Part shown: piece by piece, positions 1-12,040 of the stretch
How positions within the stretch are numbered: the stretch's first letter is position 1
How the letters are laid out: each line of letters begins with the position of its first letter
Assembly (NCBI RefSeq): GCF_964355755.1
Contig: NC_092672.1
Coordinates: 29,508,501-29,572,500, forward strand
Direction: 5' to 3'
Length of the DNA: 64,000 bases
Origin: Antedon mediterranea
Lineage: Eukaryota; Echinodermata; Crinoidea; Comatulida; Antedonidae
The notes under the pieces: model-generated
The model's database searches: none
The model's input: the letters and a program-made list of their open reading frames with translations, nothing else
Told to the model about the DNA's origin: nothing
Translations under genes and position numbers: made by a program

Positions 1-621
1 AGGCTATCGTCACCTCGTTTGCTAGGCCTGGGTAGGCTAGGCCTAGCTACAGTAACTAACTAACGTAACGGCAACCTGCTTCTGCCTAGCCTAGGCCTAG
101 TTTTCAAGTCATTTTAGCATGATGTTATACTAAATATGATGAAAAGATTTGTTCATTATGGCGCTCCGATAAAATTTCATTTGTAAACGTTTACGTCGTA
201 CGATTGGAATAGTACTGTATTTATTTATACAGTAGTTATACGCACGATCGCCGTACCCCAAGCGCAAGCCCTTCTTTTTCTTCGACTAGTATGTTCTCCA
301 GGTGATTATAGCATGGACCTAGCGTACACACTTCTCGGATACATAGATACTAATCGAATACGATTGTCCGTGAAAACGTGCGCCCTCTCGAAATGATCGA
401 GCGAGGCTAGCCCACACACGTGCGTGTTACACACACGGTCATGCACTCGATGTTGCGGCGAAACTCATGAATAACAAGTTAGAAAGAACTTGTTGAGGCT
501 GGGCGCGGCTGAGCCTAGGTAAGAAAAAACCTAAATAAAGGACGCCGTTGTAGATATAACAAAATATATTATCACAATAATATTGATTACAATTTAAAAA
601 AAAATTGTTTTGATGAAATAA

Positions 622-722
622 GGTGCGTCTTATACATCGACGATATAAAAAATACCGATATTTTACTCTCAGTTGGGGGTGCGTCTTATACACAGGTGCG
701 ACTTATACACCGAAATATACGG
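622..722. repeat. Interspersed repeat fragment with GTGCGTCTTATAC units
   Basis: Two close copies of a GGTGCGTCTTATAC word (about 621 and 678) are followed by a related GGTGCGACTTATAC word near 695 and an ACCGAAATATACGGTA end near 708-722. This looks like the terminal part of a DNA transposon or MITE. The opposite terminus was not found, so family and full length are open. Confidence 0.35.
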
Positions 723-3700
723 TAAGTGTTCCTAAAAGGAAAAGAATTAAGATTAGGATGAGAGCAGTTAACAGTAGTGAAAACAAATAAACAAAATTTA
801 GGTTACTGTAGCAAACCCTGTCCAGAATAATAAAATCTATGTGACAATTATTTTGTGCATGAAAATGGCAGTTAAATTAAACACGCCTAAGGTGTTATTT
901 AACGTAAAATAATTGGAGCAGACAAACTAAGTTGATACATGCGAACAGCTTTTTAACACTGCTGCGTGCTATCCTTGTTGCATATTTGATTATGTTAAAT
1001 CATTCGCAGTTCCATGTAGGAGTTATACAGATTTAAATCTTCACAAATGGATTATGAGATTCAGTTCTCAACTCAGATGATGTTTGGTCAGTGGAGGCTG
1101 GGCTCGTTTCTCAACCGAGATGATGTTTTTACGGTCAGTTGAGGTTGAAAGGACAAAATAGGCGACAAATAATCAAGATCTCGTATGGACATGGTTGAAC
1201 GACAATCAATATTGAATATAATTCTAGATTTGTTATTTCATACGTTGTTCCATTAATCTTTCTACGGTGAAGAATCAAAATTTAATTTGATTTCAAGTAG
1301 AATAATTTAACAATAACATGATTTTTTAGTTTCATTTTTATACAAATTTTGTATACAAAAAGTGAATAAGCATACTTTATACCAAATTTTGTTCTTGGAG
1401 GTTTTTGAACCTTCAGCATGTATAGCCTGAACCACAGTTTATTAAAATAAGTACAGTAAAAGATAATAAAACATCTATTTGCACCAAAATTATTTACTCT
1501 CACCTAAATAACCTTTTTTATTAATAGAATTATAAAATGATATTTGCATGGACAAAATTTTCCCCTGCGTTATCAATTTTAACACCATGTAATTATTACC
1601 AGCCAGATGCATCATTAGTCTGAACATTGAGATACTGTAAGGTAAGTTCATTGGAGGTCGCACGGAGCGGTATTGTTGTGTGCGCCTTTTTGTCTTTGAT
1701 CCATCGCAAAGTAAATGGCGTTAGAGCTTTTATGTTATTAAATAAATTGAAAAATTGAAATTCTTTCAACAAATTATCCTTTCTATAATAGAGATAAATT
1801 GAAAAGAAAAAAATCAATTTTTGAAATCATGAAATTGTAGTAGAAAAAAAAATTATGTATATGTAATTAATTTTTTTTTCAAAATTTAATTTGCAAATCT
1901 GATATTCGTGATTGCTTTTGATGCAATGTGTTAATTAACACGATTTTGTAATTTTCTTCACGTCGCGTCAAACTATCCGGACAGGCGTTGACATAGAATT
2001 TGCTGACCCTTTTAAACCTAACATTGTTTTATATGAAGATAATTTTAAATTTCAGGGTTGAATTTTCTTTTTTTACTGGCCAAGCAAGCCAGTAAACCGG
2101 ATTTATTACATGCCCCAAATCAATTTTACTGGCCAGCAATAGTTATAACAATCATGAAATATGAAATTTTTGGTGAAAAATTGCCTGATAGATGTGCCTG
2201 TTCTTTTCAGGCTGACCGACAGCAATTTACCGGTCATTGGCCACTGCATCAGCTACATTACAGTATAAATAATTTTTGATAATGTTATTGTTCCCTAAAA
2301 CAAATAATGGAATAGTCTAAATTGAATATTAGCCAAAATAGATTACATTAAAAAAATAATTATATCTAAGAAAAATGAGATATATTTAAACAATTTATTC
2401 ATCTTGCTCTCATGTTATTAAATCTAATTGTATAAAGTTATACAGTAGATGAAAATTGAAATTAAATATTAATTTAAATTGGTTGTACTAATTGGCAGAG
2501 GAAATTAATAATTATATTTAAATTTTTCAAACAATTAAAATAGTAAACTGCATAATATACTGTAATATAAGAGTTTTACTTTAAAGCTGTGGCATAGAAT
2601 TGAATGCTGCTTTAATAATACTTTGTGATAAGAAAAATAAATGTATAAGAAAATATACATTGCAACATTCACTTTACAATAGAAATGGAATGTAATATTC
2701 AGGTTTCTATAGAGATTTAGTTTACATACAAACGTAAATTGATATATTAATAACAATATAATGAACAGGTAGTTTTAACAATTTGATCTGAGACCCAGTT
2801 TGCCATGGAAAAAAAAAATTAGAATAGGCATAACTTTTTGCGTAATCTTTGTAAAATGAGAAGTGGGTTAATGTAAAATATGGAGTAATTTAATTATTTC
2901 CCTTAAATCCTAAAAAAGACACCCGAGACATTTTGATCTATCTTCCTAATTTAAAGATGGAGAAGACATTTTTACAAAATTGTAATGTAAGACAATATGC
3001 AGTTAAAAACAGACTTACTGTATACCATTATCTCATTGTTAGATTTTAAAGTGGTTTTGACAGTTTGCAGTTTACATTATAATGTTGATTGCATTCATTA
3101 AATTAGTTTGGCACTCATTAGGATTCACCATTAATGACTGATGAGCTGTCAATCAGGCGTCATGTGATCAGTCTAACTGTCAATCACACTCTAGACAGGA
3201 AGTTGCTTTAATATTGTTTATGTCAATTTAACAAGTGTATGATTTATAATGATAGATTTTTTTTAATAGAAATTTAATCCATGGATTATACTGTAGACAT
3301 TACATTGTGTCATTTCAATGTGTCATTTTGGCTTACCAACAATAATGATATTCTATGATTGTTACTCTACAGTATCTAAATTAGTGAAAAGTTTTTTCTA
3401 ACAACTTCGTTTACGCAGACATACATCATTTATCATAGCACTTTAGTCTATTTTGTGCCTAGCTTACCCGGATAAACCAACAATAGCCCTTGCTCTCGTG
3501 AGGAGAGCAATGATACAAAAAGAAAATGATGACAGTGGTAGAACAAAGACTATTGAATGCCAGTCAGTCAGTAAGCGAAAATTACACAACAGTACAACAC
3601 CACTCTCTTGCTTTGTGAATAAAACAAATAATATGCAAAATGTTATTACAGCATGTATTAAATATCTCTCGACATTTAACAACATGATACTACAGTATTA

Positions 3701-6355
3701 TCATTTTGACATTTCGTCCAAAAATTGTAGAACTAAATATCATGGTAATTTCAGTACAACAAGGGAAGAATTATATTTGTTAGAATTGAGGGGTCCAATA
3801 TACAGGTAGCCAGTGTTCTTTAATTAAAATATACTTTTCTATCTAGACATTAATTCAACATTGCATGATTTGTCAAAGATAAAATTACTAGATTCGCAAA
3901 ATGTCCACTTTACAGTTATTTACTTTGATTTATTGCGGAGAATCACCACAATTCAAGATTTTTTTTCTGGAGGAAAAATACATTCAAGTGAGTTGGCATC
4001 AGTAAAACATGTTCTCTGTTAGGCTATGATAATTTCTAGGCACTCGCATTTTGCACTCAGTTGGGAGCCCGGATGTGGTTTCTAAGGGCATGTTCTATCC
4101 AAATATTTTCAACAATCACATTGTGTGAGGCCTAGAGTAGACATGTTTCTGATTTGGATGGTGAGAAACTAGTTTTGATTTATTTGTCTAGTTAAATTAT
4201 AAATTTGCGAACATAATCTGTAAATGTTAAGATGTTATTGTTATACATTTGTTTTTTTAATTTGTTGACATTTTTTGTTTTTTTATGACAACTACAGTAA
4301 TGTTGTACTGTTATACTGAACTTTTGATTTTCATTTCCCAGAAATGTTTCACTGAAAAAGTCATAATGATCATTTTGAAATTATGACATATTCACTTATT
4401 TCCATTCTTTCTAATGGTTTTTTACCTCATTTTATGCTTTATCTAAATTATGTTGTTCTACTTTCAAACCATTAAACTATAATCATAATGCACTTCTTTA
4501 GATAAAATTGTTTTATAATTGAATGAATTATATTCCCCCATGATTTTATCCCCTACCATATATAATTATTAAGTACTGTATATTGAATGTTTTATCTCTT
4601 TTTGAATGTACTATGTGTACTATTTTATCCTTGAGTCCTAAAATTGATTTTGACATTACAATTTCTGGATGTAGGTCTAGGGTGCAAGTTCAATAAGAAG
4701 AAGAATTTTTAGATTATAAATTTAATCTACTTTGCAGTTTAGTTAACTAAGCCTAGCATCTGATTTATTGATAATGTATGGGACAACCCAACCATAATAT
4801 TGAATTTAATGAATATTACCATTCCTTTTGTTTGTTCAATTAGTTTGGTAGAACATGGAATTTTGAGATTTACTTAATACTGTACAGACTTGAGCAAATC
4901 TGATTAGAAGTTCGAATTTATGTTTTTTGAACTTTAAAATAGTTGTAAAATAATTGCCATAACATGTGTGCAACTGAACAGCAAATGTCATTTTTTATAT
5001 TTTTTAAAGAAAAAAATGTACAATGTTTTTTTAATGTTTCATATTAATGATGATCCAAATGTCATTAACTACGAGAAATTAAAAAAATTTAATTTAATTT
5101 CATTATACATTTTAGGGTAAATTCATGGAAAGTCTGTTTTTCAGCAGCTTAGGGAAGCTCATTAATATTCATGAGATATTCACAAAATCACGTCATCAGT
5201 GGATTCCAAACTCGCGACGTCAAGCTTGTACGTTGTGTTCTCTCTCCCCTGTCAAACGACGACCACCCGATCATTATGAAATACATTTTTTGTAGATTTT
5301 CTAAGCTGGGCCTAAAGTGTAGCATATATTTATTTGACATTTAATGAAATACCTGTACAAAATTTAGTACAGATTACGGAGTCATAAATTATACTATTTT
5401 TATACCTCGAATAGTACAGATTGTATATCGGCTTCACGTACTAGGCTAGGCCTAGCCTAAATCATTTTATTCATGGGTGAGAGACATTTCTGACTAGGGA
5501 TTCCATGCCACGATGGCTACGTTAAAACATTGGGGCCATCATGGGCCTAGCTAGCCTACTACTAAACGATTGGCCCTTAAATAACAAAACTCAGTGGATT
5601 CCAAACCCATCCTATCAACCAAACTCCTAAACAATCTAAACCTAAAACGTTCTACAAAATCGGCTGTAAATATTGAGGCAAAACAAGGTCCGATCGCCGT
5701 CTGCACGTATGGTGTCCCGATCTTCTAATTAATAAGTAGGCCTAAAATAGGCCTAGGCCTAGTTTACTCTCCAAAAAAGCAGATACTGCATCAAGCAAGT
5801 AGACCTCCTAGCCGATCCGGCCCAGTTAAAAATTGAGCTAGCTAGTGTAGTAGACCCTATGCGAATTGATACTACCAGGCCTTTTACTATAGGCTACACT
5901 TGTTAAAATTAGCAATACTTATGTTTATACAAATATTCCAACTCTTTCATTCGAGCTATATTATCTATACCATTCCGGTAGGTCGAGTCGACCTTCAATC
6001 AAATACTGTACATCGTTCATGTTGTGATTATAGACGGGGTATACTCGACCCGACCAGTTTGGTATTGTATACTGTATCTGCTTATCACGTGACGATGCCA
6101 GGCATGGGGCAGAGAGAGCACGTGTATCATCGTCTCGCTCTCCTCGCTCAGCAGGAATGTATACGTTACGCTTCATTGATTTTGAAGGCTTTCCCTAAGT
6201 CAGTGCGAAAATCGGCAAACGTAAAGTGCAAACCTATCTAATTTGTCACTGTTTTGATGGATTTTCATAGAAAATTGACTTTATAAATGGGAAGACCGAC
6301 TAAAATTACATCAGATAAGTATAATTTTACAAAAGTAATTGATATGGTTAATGAT

Positions 6356-6572
6356 AACGAGTCGTCGGAAGATTGACCATTTCACGAATTTCCTATTCTG
6401 TAACGACAGTGTGATTTTGCTGTAGCTGCACTTGTAATCTGGCCTCATTTCACAGCCTTCGTTCTGCTTCACTGGACGCTTTATATAAATTGAAAATTTT
6501 ACCGTTCAAGAGACAAACAAATATATTTTACATTTTTTACTATTCATTTTAAACCCGGAACCCCCCTTTAAA
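6356..6572 (+). repeat. 216-bp interspersed repeat (family C), copy 1
   Basis: The block runs from AACGAGTCGTCGG to CCCGGAACCCCCCTTTAAA and matches 41471-41686 along its whole length, with about eight differences by eye. That second copy sits inside the LTR retrotransposon, so this is a mobile short element. No RNA polymerase III boxes, no clear terminal inverted repeat and no ORF were recognised. Its class (SINE or MITE) is unassigned. Confidence 0.75.
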
Positions 6573-6599
6573 ATTAGTTATAAAGTTTGATATTGATTG

Positions 6600-6672
6600 T
6601 TGTTGTTGTTGACAAAAAAAGTGTGACACTTTTTTTGTCAACCTAGTTTGTTAGTGTAGACAGAGTTTTAGT
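6600..6672. repeat. Fragment of the TTAA-type MITE family (family B)
   Basis: It contains TTGACAAAAAAAGTGTGACA, a CTTTTTTTGTCAACCTAG stretch and GTGTAGACAGAGTTTTA. These are shared with the better copies at 16916-17052 and 45827-46000. The central part of the family is missing, so it is an internally deleted or decayed copy. Confidence 0.45.
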
Positions 6673-8699
6673 TTTGTCTACTTATTAACTTTTTTTCCAC
6701 ATCTGGAAATCATAAAGATTTGATTTTACAAAGTAAACTAAGTGATTATTTAATCATTTGGTCTGGTAAATAAAAGCTCTGCCCGAGATCTACCTTTTCA
6801 GAAGATTCTAGAATCAGGTTAAATGATGTCTGGAACTTTTAAATGTAATGTTTTTTTTAATGAATCCTTCCCTGGTTTCATGGAATTTGATAAAGTGATC
6901 AAGAACTAATCCAATACTCATTAATTCTGAGATTTATTGTGATACTTGTTTTACAAATAATGATTTTAAAAAGTCGGTCAAGCTTTCTTACTATGGCCAT
7001 CGATCACTCTTTATGTTATTTCATATTTGAATCATTGAACAAACATTAAATCTATATTAAAATATCGTAAAATGCTAGCTATGTCCTCAACTACAGTGTT
7101 TCTATAATCGCTAACTGTACTGTAGGTGCAAAAGCATTTGGTAACGCATTTCTGTCATTAAACACCAGAGTTGTTGGTGCTGACATCATAATCATCCAAC
7201 AAACATCTGCTGCCTCAATTCTGAGAGTTCGTAGTAAACATGCTCACGTACAGAACAGTAGTGTCTTCTGTTTTGTCATATTTTGTGGCACACATTAGTT
7301 TGGTTACAGCAATTACACAAAAACTAACATTTTACAAAACACCACATAAAAATAAATGCAATTTGGAATTATCATTTTGGTTTGAATAGTCCCGTATATA
7401 TGACCCATTGAAGCAAAAAGCTAAAATTTGGGCTAAATATACATCAGACTTTTGTCAGGTGCTTTGAAGAAATTTGAGTATAATCCCACCCAAAAATAGG
7501 ACTTTATTCAGTATATAATTGCAACTGCCAATAACATGCCTGTTTGTTTGTTGAGGAAACATAGAGGGTGCTATAACGGTATGGTTGCAAATTAAACATA
7601 ATTATCGTAGAAGTGACAATTTTGTACTATTGTAGTAGAATTAATTGAAAAGGTTTTTAATTACATGAAAGATGTTGACATGTGACGTGTGTTTACATTA
7701 CAGTACATTGCAATATAAAAAGCAAAACTATATTTTTTATAGCAACACTTTAACATATAGGAAATGGAGTGGAGAGGTGAGTGTGGGGGGGGGGGGGGCT
7801 GTTAAAAGGTAAAGGTATTTATATTTGTCCTCAAGCTTAACTGGAAACTGAGGAAATTCGAATTATGCCCTCAACGGACCCACGGCAGCCAGCAGTGCAG
7901 CGCTTACCAGATCAGCACACCGGGAGACGATCCCCTACTCTATTTTTAAAATATGATACTAAATTTTTGTGTCTTTAAAAAACTATAACCATGTCCCTTT
8001 AATAATTAGATTAATATTTTTAAACCTGAATGATTTTGATTACTTTAAAACGATGTGGTAGAATTGATAGTTACATGATATAATTTAAATATAAAGGACT
8101 CGATAATAATAAAGATGTCCTATTTTTAAATGACGTCATTATTATTCAATATGCAGCAGTGATGAGGCTTTAATACTATGCTTAGCCTGTTCTTGACCCA
8201 AGTTTGAATACATTTTATAATGAGATAGTCGTCGCTGTCTAATCCATTGTTTATTTGGAGGGCTGGTTTAAGAGTGAATTCATCTATCGCACAAGAGTTG
8301 ACAGATTTCAGTTTTAACACTGATGTTTCTTTGAAATTCTCTTCACGTTTTCGTAATTAACAATCAAATTCGACGTTTATTAATTGTCAGGTAGGACTGA
8401 ATTGCATTAGCATTTTCCGTTTGGCAAGTTTCCATGGCAACGATGAATTTTACGATGACATATTCGTTTATAGAATTGAGTAGTTTGTAGTTAATAAGAA
8501 AGGCATATTTAGCTACTGTATATCTGCTTTGTGCGTATTTAGTATTTTGATACTGGTTTCAAATTTGTGTCTTATTTGCCAGTGATATGACAAATAATAA
8601 TTGTAAAACAGTACAGTAGTTCTACTTAGTGTAATTTAATTAAAAATTGGTTAATAATAATTTTACTGCTGAGCTTCTTTATTAAAACTTTCTACTTTC

Positions 8700-9395
8700 T
8701 TGAAACGATTCAGAGAGTCCAGTTCAGGTGAGTTTTTTTGGTATTCAAAGAGTTTACAGTAGTTTTGAGAGAGTTGTTGATCTGGTTTTGAAATTATTGA
8801 TGTATTCAAGGAGTCTAGTTAAAGTAAGTTGTTGGTATTTAGATACTCCACTTTAAGGCAAGTTGTTTGTATTTAGAGAGTCTACAGTACTTTCGGGCAA
8901 GTTGTTGGTATTCAAACAGTCCACTTTAAGGCAAGTTGTTTGTATTTAGAGAGTCTACAGTACTTTCGGGCAAGTTGTTGGTATTCAAACAGTCCACTTT
9001 AAGGCAAGTTGTTTGTATTTAGAGAGTCTACAGTACTTTCGGGCAAGTTGTTGGTATTTAAACAGTCCACTTTAAAGCAAGTTGTTTGTATTTAGAGAGT
9101 CTACAGTACTTTCGGGCAAGTTGTTGGTATTTAGAGAGTCAACTTTCGGGTAAGTTGTTGGTATTAGAGAGTCCACTTTCGGGTAAATTGTTGGTATTTA
9201 GAGAGTCAACTTTCGGGTAAGTTGTTGGTATTTAGAGAGTCCACTTTCGGGTACTGTAAGTTGTAGGTATTTAGAGAGTCCACTTTAGGGCAAGTTGTTG
9301 GTACAGGTATTTAGAGAGTCCACTTTTGGGTAGTTGTTGGTATTTGGAGAGTCCACTTTAGGGCAAGTTGTTGGTATTTAAAGAGTGTACAGTAT
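8700..9395. repeat. Degenerate minisatellite, about 30-64 bp units
   Basis: Repeated units combine AGAGAGTC, a CCACTTTCGGG or CCACTTTAAGG word and CAAGTTGTTGGTATTT. In the first half the pattern alternates (GTTGTTTGTATTT then GTTGTTGGTATTC), giving a higher-order period near 64 bp. The second half simplifies to about 30-bp units. There is no ORF and no terminal structure, so it is a local tandem array. Confidence 0.85.
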
Positions 9396-9934
9396 GATCG
9401 AGTTTCTATTTCATTTAAAAACAACTACAGTAGTCAGATGTCCGTTACGCTGTATATGAACCATGAGTTAAGTTTACTGAACCTAAATCTCCACCCTTTG
9501 ACTAAAGATGTTTGTTTAGGATCCGTTCTTCACACCTCTAGAAGTACCCTCTATTCACAGCAATTTAATGTTTATTTACTGTCAATATTTAAAGCACGAT
9601 GTTCCAACATTGATTATTTGAAGTGTTAAAGACACCACACTATTAAACATTTTTTTAAAACATTGTTAAATTCATTTTTAAGGTATACCATTTAATAAGA
9701 TGGTATCACTGATTAAATAAAATAAGTCTTGATTTCAGTGGCTTTTACTGCTGTTAATCCCCGAATTGGGTCATCTTATTTATTCATATTTTTCTTTTTT
9801 TCCCCTGAATACAGTACGTTCTCATTTTCTGGCGAAGATGCTAAATATTATTATTAATTTAGTAGTTTGTAATTATATTTAAGCATATTTAATTTTTTTT
9901 CAACTATTCGAAGTACTGTACAGTATTTCATTCA

Positions 9935-10325
9935 ATAGATCTATTAAAGGGACACCTACACTTTGTTGGGTCCTGGAGTTGTCCCCTGATTAGATCTATT
10001 AAAGGGACACCTACACTTTGTTGGGTCCTGGAGGTGTCCCCTCAATAGATCTATTAAAGGGACACCTACACTTTGTTGGGTCCTGGAGGTGTCCCCTCAA
10101 TAGATCTATTAAAGGGACACCTATACTTTGTTGGGTCCTGGAGGTGTCCCTTCAATAGGTCTATTAAAGGGACACCTACACTTTGTTAGGTCCTGGAGGT
10201 GTCCCCTCAATAGATCTATTAAAGGGACACCTACACTTTGTTGGGTCCTGGAGGTGTCCCCTCAATAGATCTATTAATGGGACACCTACAATTTGTTGGG
10301 TCCTGGAGGTTTCCCTTCAATAGAG
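9935..10325. repeat. 55-bp minisatellite, about seven copies, hairpin-forming units
   Basis: AGATCTATTAAAGGGACACC recurs every 55 bp (9937, 9992, 10047 and onward). Each unit has GGGACACCTACAC facing GGAGGTGTCCC, so every repeat can fold into a stem with a TTTGTTGGGTCCT-like loop. Unit divergence is low except at both ends, which suggests recent homogenisation. Confidence 0.9.
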
Positions 10326-12040
10326 ATTCTACAGTGCTTTAAATTCCCTCTCATAAATATACACTACTATGTAAACCTTTGCAAATACAATGACAATTTA
10401 TTGCGAGTTTTGATTATTTTTACAGTAACAGTAAGCATGCAGTTTGTTATATTCACTTTGTTAACAGTCAGTAAATTAAGTATGTTTGCCTTTTGAAGTA
10501 TTTTTATATTGAATGCATTTCTTTCGTATTTCTCGTACATCTTCATAAATCCAATGCAGATATAATTCACCGTTGATTTTAAAAGTGTGTCACTTGCCTA
10601 AACACCCTACATCTAACAATGAAGTTCTGCGGTTTTTACCAATCTTAAAAGAACACATACAAGAATTGTATTGTAAACAGAAAAACATACAATAACACAA
10701 TGAGTAACTTAGGGGGTTCGAGTACAATATATACAATCAGACAATAAATAACTTAAGGGTTTGACTACAACCAACATGCTTAGAATAAATACTGAGTAAA
10801 AGATCTATTATAGCCTAGGCTTGTGTTTCTCCCAGGAGAGAAGTTCAGGCTAGCCCTGAGGTGATACTTGACTTGATGGTGCCTGATGCACTGGGTGAAA
10901 AGCTGCAGTACAACATCTAGGCTTATCCTACCCTAGGGGGATGCATTGCAACTATTTGTAAATTGCATTAATGTAATACAAAAATATCTCTAGTCTTTTT
11001 GTTATACTGTATCATGGCACCGAAGTTTAGTACTGTCTGTAAATAAAGTTGAGATGAATTGTTAAGCTTAGTTTTTTAAATAGCATTTGAATAAAACCAA
11101 AACTATACTGTAAGTAAAGTTTAATATCAACTTTGAAAAAGAAACCATCAATAGATGCAACATAATGGTGGTTGTTTGGTTGCCAAATAGAACTACATGC
11201 ACACTGGTGTTTATACTGTATATAGTTCAAGGGAAGATCTGTTTGATTTTTAAAGAAGGGACTCTTTTTGCCCAGAAATGATTTGTCACAAAAACACCCA
11301 TCACATTTCTTTGTCACATAAAGTTTGGAAGAGCTTAACACATCATCCATAGTCTTTGTTTTGAAGCACCACAGTACTGACCTAGGTTTTGAAGAAAACC
11401 ATTTGGGAGATTTTTCATGCCATTAAAACTATAAATGCAGGACCTTTTGTTTTGTATCATTTTCTCCCATAAAAAATCAGCTAATTGTTGATCGATATGA
11501 AAGTGATTAGACACCTACTATAGCCATACAGTAGTTTTCTAAACCTATATATTTATTTTCCTATCCAATTTTATTCTCCATCTGAAATCGTTCTCTAATG
11601 GATCCTCTAAACAGATGATAGCCAAAGGGATGAACAACTTATGTTTTCTTTAAGTTAAGTCTGGTTGAGTGACATGTGACAGTCTCAGGCCATGTGACAT
11701 GCATCTCGGAGGTCACATATAGTTACACTATTTCAAGAATGTTTATATTACATGATATGATAGTTAAATCTATAGAATTATGATTATAATATTATTTAAT
11801 TTTCCTCTTGAAATATATATAGTACAGTATAATGTTTCTGTTTTAAACTGATTGGTTTAAGAAACGCCGTGACCAAAATTAAATAACATTGGGACACCCC
11901 TATTAATGGAACACTGTTTAGGTTTCGAAGGTGTCCCCTTGATGGCAAGTTAAATACTATACTTGCATCTGACGTAGTATTTATGAGGATGTTATAAATT
12001 ATTATCTTGTTTTGAAGAGGATTTATATTTTATTTTTCAG

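Larger units (their letters stand above)
1..12040. other. Upstream region or large 5' intron, no coding exon recognised
   Basis: I see no convincing coding exon here on either strand. The scattered short ORFs (for example 3453-3809 plus and 11027-11350 minus) have no recognisable motif and lie in AT-rich sequence. The stretch holds interspersed repeats and minisatellites listed separately, a G-run near 7787-7799, and palindromic AGGCCTAG-type words at the far left and around 5440-5460 and 5745-5762. Because the first visible Dishevelled exon starts in phase with a missing upstream exon, much of this region may be a 5' intron of that gene. No DIX-domain coding was spotted. Confidence 0.55.

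Noticed and set aside
439-693. 84-codon minus-strand ORF
   Set aside because: It overlaps an interspersed repeat terminus (GTGCGTCTTATAC units); low-complexity composition and no motif.
3453-3809. 118-codon plus-strand ORF
   Set aside because: No recognisable domain, starts without context and overlaps an opposite-strand ORF; probably chance. I also tested it as a missing Dishevelled exon and it does not resemble DIX or the acidic linker.
11027-11350. 107-codon minus-strand ORF with a Cys-rich start
   Set aside because: The Cys pattern is short, no domain follows, and codon use is that of AT-rich noncoding DNA.
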